Assembly: GCA_037447605.1 (NCBI GenBank)
Contig: CM074806.1
Span: forward strand, 4,939,672-5,003,671
Length of the DNA stretch: 64,000 nt
Direction: 5' to 3'
From: Zygnema circumcarinatum
Lineage: Eukaryota > Streptophyta > Zygnematophyceae > Zygnematales > Zygnemataceae
Translations under genes and position numbers: made by a program
Shown here: in pieces, positions 15,072-26,800 of the stretch
Position numbering within the stretch: position 1 is the first letter of the stretch
Layout of the letters: the number at the start of each line of letters is the position of its first letter
The notes under the pieces: generated by a model
Told to the model about the DNA's origin: nothing
The model's database searches: none
Seen by the model: only the letters and a program-made list of their open reading frames with translations

Positions 15072-18000
15072 ATGGTGCGGGAGACGGCGTACTACGACCT
15101 GCTGGGCGTGCCGCCGACCGCCTCGCAGGAGGCCATCAAGAAGGCCTACTACGTGCAGGTGCGCGCCTCACCGCCCCTTCTCGCCTGTTGTTCTCTTCTC
15201 CTTTGGAGCTTCCGCTCACGCGGCGCGCTCTGCGTGTGCTCAGGCGCGGAAGGTGCATCCCGACAAGAACCCCAACGACCCGCAGGCAGCGGCTAAGTTC
15301 CAGGTGAGCTTTGCGAATTGTGAGGTGCTTGGCCGCGCCATGGTTGCGGACTGCATGCAGCGCTCGTAGAGTCGTGCGAGCAAGGCATGAAGCATGATGG
15401 AAGGAAACACCTTGAAGCGCTACAGGCGGAGATTCTGGATTTGGAGGAGCTTTCAGGAGCTGGGAAATGCGTATCAAGTTCTCAGCGACCCGAAGCAGCG
15501 AGAGCGATACGATTCTGTGGGAAAACATGGCGTCTCCATGTATGCCTTTCGGCCCTCCTCGCGCCTTCTTTGCATAGTCTATCCCGCATCCATGGTGTGC
15601 GCAGGACTGGCCAGCCAGGACTTGTCACTGGCCTGAGGCCCGCTGCCACTCCCAGAGGCGATGCCGATCAACTGCTTTTCATGATTTCTTAGCTCATTTA
15701 GCTTATTTTCATGACGCTAAGTTTGCAAAATGATTTTAAGTATGGCTGCAAAAGTCACACAATGTGCAGTTAGTGCATTAGCTACCAGTCCGGTAGCTGA
15801 TCTTCGGCTAATCCCGTTAACGTCTCCCCTGAATCTACAGCATCAATAATAGTTTTAAATGAATGACCATGACGTTGACGCGAGTGGCGTTTCATGACAT
15901 GGCCGCAGGGAAATGATGGATCCGGTGCAAGTATTCGGAATGCTGTTTGGAAACGAGGTGTTTGAGGAATATGTTGGGCAGCTCCGCCTGGCCACATTTG
16001 CCTCAGTGGCCAGTGAAAGCGGTGGAAGCAGCTATGCGTCTGTAACGCATGGAGGAGATATTGGGGCAGATCCACAGGGGTTTAACATTCAAGATCTTCA
16101 GGGAAAGTTGAATGTAAAGCTACTGGACCATTCGTCCCTGCTAAGTCTAGTTGTACTGCATTCGTCTACAATGACTTGCTATTCCATAAAGACACGCCAT
16201 GCCTCCTTTCTCTCATCTGGCTCCCTGATTTCGGCTTCGAGTTATTATGGAAATTACGAAGGAGCGTCAGTAGCTTTGGCTGAACTAGCAATCAGCACGG
16301 TTTGGGATATGCGGGCTGTTGTTGAAGGGCCATTGACCCTTAACGTGTGTCATCTGTGCGGGGGATGCTCAGGCCACCCAGACAGAGCGAGTTGGAAAGC
16401 TGGTAGAGCAGCTGAGGGAGCGCCTGCAACTGCATGTGCTGGGAGCTAGAGAGGGCTTCCAGGCATGGGCCATGGGAGAGGCAGACCGGCTAGCCCACGC
16501 TTGTATGTGTGTGACCTTCTTCTCTTCGTCAAGGAAGTTGCTTAGTGCGTCAAACACCATTTGGTATTGAGGTTTGCATTTATGCCAGCCCTCCAACTCA
16601 TGCTAGCTTTTTGTGTTTTTGCGTAATTTGCAGCCTTTGGTGAAGAAATGCTGCAGACAGTAGGATACATGTACGAGCACATAGCTGCCAAGCACCTCGG
16701 CAAGAACCCTTCGTACCTCTTTCTGCCATATTTTGCAGAGGTGGTTTTGGAGAAAGCCCATTTAGTAAACACCAACTTTTCTGCAATCGGAGGTGCGCTA
16801 TCGTCCAACCTTTCCTGCGGAATATCACATTCAATTTATGTTTCTGTGACAGGGTCAGAGCGGGCCTATAGTCTTACAGAGTCTGATGTATTGTAGTGGG
16901 TCGTCTGATGCGTGGTGCAGGTGCCTTTCAGCTGATGCAGCTGCAGCTCAGCATGCGCGAGCAATTGGGCGCAGAGCAGATGGATGAATCAGCCATTGGG
17001 GCGTATTTGGAAAGCAAACAGCAGAGTCTGCTGAATTCGTTGTGGAAGCTGAACGTGGTGGACATCGAGCACACTCTGGTTGCTGTCTGCACTCAGGTGG
17101 GATGCAGGCCATGCTTGCTGACGGGCTTCATGCAGGTATCAGTGGTGGGGAGATCTCGTCCGTTCTCTTCAGTGAATGGCTTCCAAGGCCAGGCAGTGTG
17201 CAGTTTCGGGGCCTGCAGCTGCTCGCTGTGGTGGTGACTGTGCAGCATTCTGAAGAGGGTGCTTTCGGCCTCCCTGCTTGGAGGGGCAGGTGCTAACAGA
17301 GCCAGATGTGTCCCAAGAGATTTTACAGAAGCGAGCGGAGGCGCTGAAGCAACTTGGCATGACGTTTCAGGCACGGCTTATCCCTTTGCTGTGAACATGC
17401 GGCATTGGTCAAGATCGCTTACCGTTGTGGTAGTAATGGCGAGTGAGATTGGTCCCTTTTGTTGAATGAGGGGAGGTTGGAAAGGATAGTGAGGGATAAT
17501 TGAAGGAGAAGCTGAGCTGCCACATGTGGATTGCAGAATTACAAGAACAAGAATCACCACATTGGACGTATCAATGGGGGCTTTCATCCAAGTGCAGCTG
17601 CCTCTGAGCGCACTCCCTCTGCGGGCCATGGAGGAGGGGTGTTTGGCGGCTTCAGCTTTTTTTCACAACAACACCGGGTGATTGATCCTCTCATCTTCCT
17701 GATTTCAGGCACAGCTGTCTATTCCCAGTTTGCATTTCAATATTGCTAAGAAAGGCTTGACCCTGAACTACGGCATGCATTGTTTAACTTAGCATGTCTG
17801 GCTTTTATTCATCGTAGAAGAGGAGGACAACGGATCATAGCCTCGTGTTTTCTAGAGTTCTAGAATTATGTTGACGTCTCATTGGTCAATGTGACGGTCA
17901 GAGCAGGCAATGGAAGCAGCCTGTTGAGGTGACACAAGAAGGGACTCTGAGATTGCCTGCTGACATGTGAGCTGTTCATTTTTTGAGCTGCTCTCTGATG

Positions 18001-19071
18001 ACAGTGAGGGGGCGCTTGTCATCTCAGGATGGGAAAGCAGAGCAGGTAAGCGAGGAAACGTCCACTTCTGGGAACGAGGAGAAGCAGGAGAGTGGCGGTA
18101 GCAGCTTCTTCACCGCATTTTTCACACCCGCTCAGGTGAGTCGAATTGCAAGTGCCATGATGTTTATTTCATTCAGCTGAAATTGTTTAAGTTTACACCA
18201 GCTTCAACTCCGCTCTTAGGTCGTTTGTTATCTGTGAACTATCCTAGCATCAGGTGTATGTCAGAGAAACCAGGTGGCCAGTTATAGGCGAATTGCTGGC
18301 CTTTGGATACAATCGTTCCATTCGCAGTTTTTCTCTGTTGTTTTGTTTTGCGTGGTCCATTATTTATTTACTTGGGCTTCATTGGTGGTTCCAGTTTTAT
18401 TTCGCGATTGTATTATGTGTGATCTGTTAGTAGACGATTGAATCATTCTGATTTACAAGTTTTTTCATTCTTCATTCTTTTAATATGTGAAGATTCAACT
18501 GTTGGTCCTCTACGTATCGGATTGACTGCTGAGCATCAGGAATGCAGGATGTTTCGCATTTCTACGAGCATTAGACCTTGCCAGAAATGTTAACGTTGCG
18601 CTGTGTTGCGAGGCAGGGAGCCGAAGGCAAGGGGACGCAGGCGGCAGCTTCCGATAGCCAGAGCAGCGCGGCGCAGTCGTCGGACACCTCTCACGTCGCT
18701 GCGAACCCGGCAAAAGGGTTCTTCGACCTGTTCTCTCCTTCTGTGGTGAGCACTGGAGCCATCCACCTTCTCCTCTCTGCTTCCAAAGGGGTGAGGAATC
18801 CCTGCTGCTGTTGTTAAAAGTGAGGCACCTTTTGTGGTTGTGAGGGCAGAAGCCCAAGGACGGTACAGCTGCTTCAGCCGCTGCCGCCGCTGGGAGCACC
18901 TCCGGCACTGACTCTGCGGAGGCGTCGAAGCCTTCCACGTCCAAAAGCCTGACTGACATCTTCAATGACTTGAAGGTCAATTGGACACAGCCTCCAAAAG
19001 CACCCGTTCAAGCGCCTACTCTTAGTTCTTCGCCGCAAAATCCGACGGAGAAGAAAGTAAACCTGTCATAG
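15072..19071 (+). CDS. J-domain/DnaJ-X chaperone-like protein, copy 1
   Basis: It is a J-domain co-chaperone (Hsp70 partner) with the DnaJ-X domain, a family common in plants and fungi. Exons are 15072-15158, 15244-15303, 15457-15539, 15909-16113, 16373-16502, 16634-16792, 16921-17096, 17290-17370, 17537-17677, 18028-18135, 18617-18745 and 18850-19071, giving 526 residues. The J domain starts [10 protein letters not shown] and has the HPD motif in [11 protein letters not shown]. The X domain includes [33 protein letters not shown] and [16 protein letters not shown]. The tail is Ser/Ala-rich with repeated aromatic clusters ([24 protein letters not shown]). The intron at 17371 appears to start with GC; otherwise the protein would stop after [11 protein letters not shown]. 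Eight exon boundaries coincide with those of copy 2. Confidence 0.9.
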
Positions 19072-20092
19072 AGATGCAATGTAGTGTACAGTGTTTATAA
19101 TTACTTTGTGCCCGCCGCAGCTGTTGTCCTGGGCAGGGAGCTGCGCAACCGGGGCTAGATTGGTACATAAGATGATTATTTTCGAAATAATTGAAGGTTG
19201 CTATGTCACAGCACTCAAGTGATTTAACTGGCTTTGGATGCAATTTATCAGCGCACCGCACAGGCGAAGTCCTCTCACTCGCATGGCACGCTTCTTGTAG
19301 AGAATGCGTTCTTACTGGTGGAAGCCCGCCGCCCTCCCGCCCGGCCGGAGCCGGCAGGGAACGGATGCAAAAAGAGCTTGACACTTGCTGCCAACTTGGA
19401 AAAGCGCGAAGAGTAATTCCTTGTGAACGAAGCATCGCGCTCCAACGGAACTGTTCCTGCCCGCTATTGCATATTTTCTGAGTTCTGTCTGCATCTTTTA
19501 GCCACATCGGCTGGTCCACCGTGTTGCCGCCTGCTGCCGCTGTCCTGTGCTCTCCTGTCCGCCTCCGCCACTGCCTTGGGCGCGGCTCTGGCTCGGGCTC
19601 TGGCTCTGGCAGGCTCTGGCACCAGGTAGCCGCCCGCAGGATTTTGCCAACAGACTGCGCAAAGGGAGCTGCACTCGGCACAATGACCGATGCTTCAAGC
19701 AATGTGTGAATCAGTTCAGCTGCACGAGCAACCATTCGAGGTTCCTGACAGCAGTGCAATAAATTGAAGCAGTCTTTACGTTCGAAGTTCTCGTTATGAT
19801 TTTACTTAATAGGCAGACTCGTAGACACAATTGTGAGTCCAAAGTGCCGAGCCAAGGGTCAAAATAGGATAAACTTTTGAAACGGCTTTCGACAACCTTG
19901 ATGGACGCGCCTTGCTGAAACGTTCTGCGTGGGAACACCTTTCTTTCTGTTCCATTATTGGGGAGCAATGCAAAACTGGAGACCACCAAAATAGCTGGCA
20001 CTTTCTTGTGGTGCTGCAAAGGCAGAATTTGTTCTCAGGACAGTGAGAAGCGGCGAGGACAGCCGGCACTCCGCTGGGGAGCGAGGCCGGCG
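19072..20092. other. Intergenic region between convergent DnaJ copy 1 and WDR82
   Basis: Both 3' UTRs should lie here. A minus-strand stretch at about 19625-19735 reads like an exon (listed separately). Near 19575-19610 there is a short GGCTCTGGCTCG repeat. Nothing else is recognisable. Confidence 0.4.
19625..19735 (-). pseudogene. Exon-like fragment of unknown origin
   Basis: The minus strand reads MVARAAELIHTLLEASVIVP then PSAAPFAQSVGKILRAATW, an amphipathic helical sequence resembling a HEAT/ARM-type segment. It runs into a Glu-Pro repeat downstream. I found no partner exons or clear start, and I do not recognise the family. It may be an exon of an overlapping gene or a relic. Confidence 0.25.
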
Positions 20093-23000
20093 CTATGGGG
20101 CCGCCATGGGAAGCTTGGCGAGGTCCGGGATCCAAAGCGCGAGCAGGACGGAGGCGCTGGCGAACATGAGGCGGCGCGGGGCCCACTTCACCACCGCGGG
20201 GACGCCGGCGTGGCCGCTCCACAGGGCCACCTGTCCCCTTCCCATTGAGCCATGAGTCGCTGCACAGACAGACGGCTGCCCAAGAAGGCCAACACTGCAT
20301 ATCTCCAGAAGGTCATCCACAATTTTGCAAAGGAACCGTAGAACTGCGAAACAAGGAAACTGGACACACTGAAAATTTCAGAGGGATGAGGCAGAACAGG
20401 AAAAGTAAATGAAGGACGGGATTTTGAATAAATCGATTAAGGGATTTGATAGTGGCATCAGAATCCACAAACAGGAAGGAAAATGTTGGCGAAGTCCTGT
20501 TTGAGTCAGACGCGACCTTTCACAGTCAACTGCCCTGTGCAGGAAGTGAGATGTAAAAAGCAGGTGATGGCAAGCCATTTGCAGCCTGTTCAATTCCATT
20601 TCTAGAATTCTGCAAGGCTGGAAAAATGCGCAAGCCACTTGAATAAGGGAACATAAAGCTGCACGCACCTGCTGCCCATTTTCTGTACTCCATGCACGCA
20701 GGTTACCATCACCAGATCCTGCTGAGCCGGCGAGTGAAATCATTAGCATCAGAAAGCATGCGGATTGCAACCACAGCCGGCACGGAAAAGAGGCCACACT
20801 GCAGCAATGTGCACCTGACACAACGTAGCGGCCGTCCGGGCTGAAGCACGCCTCTAACGATGCACCGTCTGCATCAGGCAGCAGCGCAAATGTGTGCAGC
20901 TGCACCAAAGTCGTATCAGCCTTACAATGTCGCTGCTGACAATTCAGGTTCATCTCACATACGAGTCCCGTATTATGGACAGATAAGCAGCAGCATTATT
21001 CTGCGGAAACAATTCAGGAAGACCATTTGTGCAGTAGATGTGTTCTTGGATGTATCAAGAAGCCAAGCGTGCTAGTCATATGTGTGCCAATTCACCTTTC
21101 TCCCCGAGTATGCATCGAGTACGTAGGTTCTGCTGCTGCTGGTCGACAGCAGCATCATCTTCCCATCATTGCTAAATTTAATGCCTGTAACCTCCGCAGT
21201 GTCGCCACCGACCAAGAAGGTGTCGAACGGTCCCTGCAGGTTCACAAAAAGAGCCTTAATGTCTTACTTTGTCGTTAACAATCCCACAACGCTTGGCACA
21301 GTGCTGGCTATCAAATTTAAGCGGCCAGGCTCTTCAATCGTTACCAAGAATGAGAATATATCATTCGACAGACAAGGCAGCTGCCTTCGAGCAATAGAGT
21401 AATTTTCCCATCAAGTGAGCATTGGCTTTCTAGTCCCAAATCGAAGAAAAACAGAAACACAAGTCCTCGACTGACCTTATCATACGATCGCACATCAAAA
21501 AGTTTGATAGCTCCCCCCTCCATGGCCACGGCGAACACCAGGCCCTGCTGGTCGTACGCCACAGCAGGCCGCCCACGCACTCGCATTTGCCCCTGTTGTC
21601 ACACAGGCGCTTCTCAGGGCCCCGACCTTTGCACAACATTCTGAGCGAACAAGCATCCATCGTTCGAAGAATGCGATCAGTCTCTGAGGTGATGAGCTGC
21701 ACCTGACATGCATTGCTTCTTAGGTCCCAGAGGCGGACAGTGTGATCCAGCGATCCAGACATGAAGGAATCGTTCTTGGGCGACATGCAGAGTGCCACAA
21801 CTCTGCAATCCACAGACTCATCAATCAATCAATCAAACAATCAGCATTTCATGAACCAGCTTGGCCCTCAAAACGAAGGAAGGCTTTGTATCGAACTACT
21901 CTACTTTTCCAAAGAGCAAAGAATCTACCGCACTTCTTGTGACAAGAAAATCAGCAGCAATCAGAGGCAGAGAAATCGTGCAAAATGCTGCTCAATTCAA
22001 CTGAAAGAAAAATGACTTCTAAATGACAAACCACCAATACAGTATGTCATTTATCAGGGATGAGAAACAGAAAGTGTCACATCGTTCAGATTTTCTAGCA
22101 GGGAGACCCACTGCTGCTTCCCGCAATGACTTCTTCCTGCGTGTGGCAAATCAGCAGATGCACACTGCTGCCTACAGTCGAAGAGCTCACCTTGTCCAAC
22201 AGCAATTCAGTGATTATCTCACCCCTTATGCAGTGCAATAACCAATTTTACGATATCTTTTGTCTAAGGAGGAGTCATAGCACAAGTTTTTCTCTTCTTT
22301 TCTTCTCAAAACAATGAACTAATGTAAGAAAATTTTAAGAGTTCAGAGTGAATGTGGAAGGAACGAGTGCCAAACCGATCGCGATGACCCTTGAAGTAGC
22401 GAACGTAACGATTGTCATATAGGGAAAGGTACCGAAGTGACTCTACAACCCACAAACCTCAGCAATCAGCTGCGGGACCATGCTCTCCACCACCTTCACG
22501 TTTCTGATAACGGACACTCATGAAAAACGACAGTCTTATTAAGTCAATGACGCATTTTCACTTGCAGACCACTTCTAGGCTCTGTTGACGATCAGACGGC
22601 ATCGTTACCCTCAACAGCATGATGGTGTAAGCTGATACATACCATCCCAACCGTTCTTGGAGGAGTACAGCACAGAGCTGGCATGATGAGTGAAGCAAAT
22701 CTGGTCGACCCCATATTTCTTGCTGTGTATCACCTTCTCGCACCTGCGCCCAACACCGCCAAAAGCTGCAATAAAACGCTAGCGCACAGACGACCGGCCT
22801 GCAGGCGTGATGCCACTTCTAGCCCTAACCCTGTCCTGAAAAGCAGCGATTCCTACGTGGCAGAAGCAGTATTGTAAAGTCGGATCGCCTCGTCGTCGCT
22901 TGCAGTCACCAGCAGATCCTCGGTGCGATGGAAGTCTAAAGAGTTAATGCGTCCATTCTACATCCAAATGCAATTCGTCATCCAGGGAAGCTTCAAGCCA

Positions 23001-23237
23001 AACTAACGAACGTAATTCAAACCGGTCCTTCCACCCTTCCAAAGTATTACTAACTTCTTCTCACAGGGAGACACTTAGGTTTATGTACGGTGTAGCTGGT
23101 ATTGAAACAAGCATCCTGGAGGCCTGTCCTTTCAAAAATCCATGCCCATCTCCGCGTCTCCCCCGTATCTCACATACATAGTCCTTGAAGACAGCCCCCA
23201 TCGCCATGCTGCTGACAACAGCATCTGTCAGCTCCAT
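20093..23237 (-). CDS. WDR82: WDR82/Swd2-type WD40 repeat protein
   Basis: WDR82/Swd2 is a WD40 subunit of Set1/COMPASS histone methyltransferase and of a phosphatase complex acting in RNA polymerase II termination. Exons (high to low) are 23237-23178, 22957-22857, 22743-22643, 22442-22376, 21802-21703, 21592-21476, 21233-21096, 20899-20815, 20718-20669 and 20230-20093, giving 318 residues (human WDR82 has 313). Family segments are [108 protein letters not shown] and [16 protein letters not shown]. It lies between the two DnaJ paralogues and diverges from copy 2. Confidence 0.93.
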
Positions 23238-23894
23238 GACTCTTGAATAGTTTCCAACGTATGTTTGAACGGTCTGTCCTCAGAGTACGACTGAAGTCAA
23301 TTTCATAATTAGGCGAGAAACAAATTCACCTGCAACCGCAATATTATTGCATCAGCAATCGACTAGTGCTAGCTCTCTGTGGCTCCTCTTTCCACATGCT
23401 TTGCCCAACCCAAACCAACCCAACCCAGACCTGTCGTTCGCTGAACTTGAAACGCGATATTGACGGCTCATTGGAGTACAGCGAGAGCCCCATGAGCTCT
23501 CCCCCCCCGTCAGAACAGCCTCGAGCGAGGAGGCGGGGCCTTGCTGTGCCCGTGCCCCCCCCGACAGCCCGCCCGCTAGACGTACAGTACCGGACCGTAC
23601 CGTGCCGGCGGGCGGGCGGGCGCTTGCTGCTCGGGCTCGGGCTCGGGCAGGGAGGGGAGGGGAGCCGGCCCGATCGCTTGCCCGGCCGCCCGCCTGCCTG
23701 CCTGCTTGGAGTGAGTGGGGCTGCGCTGGGCCGGGCTGCACTGACTGACTGAGTCTGCGGAGGGAGGGAGGGAGGGATTGCGGCGCTGTTGCTTGCTCTG
23801 CCGCGCGCACATCTCCCAGTCCTGAGGCTGTCCGCCCGCGGCCGACACTAGGGGCGAGAAGGGGCAAGGACTGCGGCCCGCTGTTGGGGGGAGC
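23238..23894. promoter_or_regulatory. Divergent promoter shared by WDR82 and DnaJ copy 2
   Basis: The DnaJ side is GC-rich. It contains GTACAGTACCGGACCGTACC words at 23582-23602, GGGCTCGGGCTCGG repeats, a CCTGCCTG run at about 23690-23706, and a GGAG tetranucleotide run at 23759-23777. The WDR82 side is AT-rich. Confidence 0.55.
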
Positions 23895-26800
23895 ATGTCT
23901 CCTGTGAAGGACACCGAGTACTACGACCTGTTGGGGGTGCCCTCGGACGCTGATGCAAGCGCCATTAAAAAGGCCTACTATATGCAGGTTGGTCAGCGTG
24001 CCGTGCAGGGGCAGAGCACGATACAGTAAGGGTACACGGAGCACGAAGAACTGCCCCTTCGGTGTTCGGATTTGAAATTTCATGGAGCACCTTCTCTTTT
24101 CAGTCTGTATGAATTGAGGCAGGCCATGATCCTGAGTGATAGTTGTGGAAACACGGCTGTTTCGGGTACAGGCACGCAAGGTTCATCCTGACAAGAATCC
24201 CAACGACCCGGGCGCTGCAGCGAAGTTTCAGGTTTGGACTTTTAACTCCTTAACCGGTCATACTAAAGCTGAAGAATGCTGCTCTTTGGACACTAGTTTA
24301 CCATACGGGGAGGGGAACAGGCGCTGGGAGAGGCATATCAGGTGCTCAGTGATCCGGAGCAGCGCAAGCGATACGATGAGGCGGGAAAGTCTGGCGTCTC
24401 TACGTAAGCGACGGCGCTGCTAATGTGCTGTTGCCCATTACCACTCGATATCAGGGTTGCTTGCAGAGGACACCTGAAAGCTTTTTAAATATTTTTCAAC
24501 GTTTACCGTATCTTCTTGTGTTATCTGCCCCTTGCAAGGTATGCTTATAATCTCTATTTTTGCTTGTCGTCGGTCAGGGAGCAAATGATGGATCCAACAC
24601 AGGTATTTGGAATGCTATTTGGAAGTGAGGTCTTTGACGAGTACGTCGGACAACTGCGGTTAGCGACTGTTGCGTCTATGGCTGCCGATGCCGGTGGAGC
24701 CTCTGCAGACGATCTAAGCAAGCCTGGAACTGCAGGTTCCATTGATACTGATCAGCTACAGCAAAAGCTTAACGTGTGCTTGCTCAACCATTCAACTTCG
24801 TGTTCACAGAAGTGCTTCTGAGAGTTCTTGGATCAGGCGAACCTTTCTGTTGACCTGGGATAGTAGCAAAGAGGCTGGCTTGGGGGGGGGGCAAGCAGAG
24901 TGAGATTTTTTGCTGATGGAGAAATTTAGCTGGCAACAGAGTGTCTTCGTGAATGTTTTGATATGTTTGAAACCGCGATACTTGCCTCAGTTTGTTTTTC
25001 GTGCAATCACTTGAGCTGAGAATAAGTTTTCGGTGGCCATTTTCTCGTAGTTTTTCGCTTATGCTTTCAATCTATATGTAATGAAAAGTCTTGTTTTACA
25101 GGTTTTTTCAGCTGTTTTTCAGCTTGTTGACATTTTAGAGGAGATTTGTTGGTCGAGGACAGGTAACACAGGAAGACCGGGTCAAAAAACTGGTTGAACA
25201 GCTGAAGAATAGGCTCCACTTATACGTTTCTGGGGATAAACAAGGCTTCCTTGCATGGGCAGAAAGCGAAGCGGAGCAGCTCGGTCATGCTGGTAAGCCT
25301 GTTACTTTGACCCTTAACGAGCTTTCAGTATGATGCAGGATAGGCCCATTTGTCTAAACAAGTACACTTTGAAAGAAGCATTGAACTCAAATTTCAACTT
25401 GAAGGAAGCATCCAAGAAGCATAGGATGTAGGTGAGTTGCAGCGGTATTCTCAAGGAGTTTTTGGGTATGGTCTTGGGCAGCATTTGGGTTGGAGATGCT
25501 GCAGACAATAGGGTACATGTACGAGCGTATTGCAGCTAAACAGCTAGGGAAGAATCCAATGTATTTGGGACTGCCATTCGTGGCAGAGTGGCTTCGAGAC
25601 AAAGGCCACCGCGTGCACAGCAGTGTCACTGCCATCCAGGGTGAGCTCTCTGCATTTCTGAACTTTGCTCTGCAATGTCTACAATGGCGTCCAATTGTCA
25701 CATGAAAGACCTTGATTTGAAAGTTGGAGATCCAGTTTCGTTGGGAACTTTTCCACGAAAGCAATGTTACCATACCACTGAGGGGTTAACATCAAAAGCC
25801 TATTCTGAGATCATTGATTAGAGAAGTGAAGTTCTGGCCAACTCATTCATCTCGAGCAAGAGTGCGAACGAGTTCTCTGTCAATGCACAAATGTTTATCA
25901 AGCAAAGTGCACAGAAACATAGCGTCATGTCCCTTTTTGTTACGAATGATAAAAACTATGTCATGGGGGGGAAATGCAGGCGCCATCCAACTCATGCAGC
26001 TTCAGCAAGAGGTAAAGGAGCAGTTCACAGGGGCGGAAACTGCTGATGAAACAGCCATGTCACAGTTCATGGAAAGTCGGCAGCAGTATGTCCTGCAGTC
26101 ACTGTGGAAGTTGAACGCTGTGGACATTGAGAACACCCTTACAACAGTTTGTACCAGGGTGAGTTGGATTAGAAGCTGTTCTGAAGCCAAGCGTATTCCA
26201 CTGAGTAGGAGCACTTACTTTCGGCATAATCAATCACGGGCTTTATTTCTTCTGGGGTAAACAAGAGTATTTCATGTCCAACAAGTTCATGACTCATGTC
26301 ATAAAGCTTTCTCACAGGAGGCTGCCTGCTTGCTGGAGTGGAAAGATATATAGACTGGCGACAACATATGTGTGGAAGTAAGGTTAAGGTGCCGTCCATG
26401 TTTACGTCAGAATAAGGTTTATTTTGAGCTGCAGTGAACGTAAACAGGGCGGCCCATCGTGCAGCAGTTGTTGGCTGAATAATATTACTAATTTCTGGCG
26501 TAGATAACTTGGCTGTTGCTGCTGTTGGCGAGCTCTATTTCTGGCCAAGTTTCATAGGTTGGTAGACGAAAGGACATGTGCGTATACTGCAGGTGACTCT
26601 TTTTGAAAGGTAGAAAGGCAATTTGTTCATTTCTTTGGCCAGAGAAAACGAAATCAGGCATAGGTTGGTGTTTTCATAAGCCGAAGTGAGAACTGTTTGG
26701 AAACAGGTGCTAGCAGAGCATGGAGTTCCGAAGGACATACTGAAGGCGCGTGCGAAAGGACTTAAAAAGCTGGGAGCGACTTTTCAGGTAAGGGCGGGTA

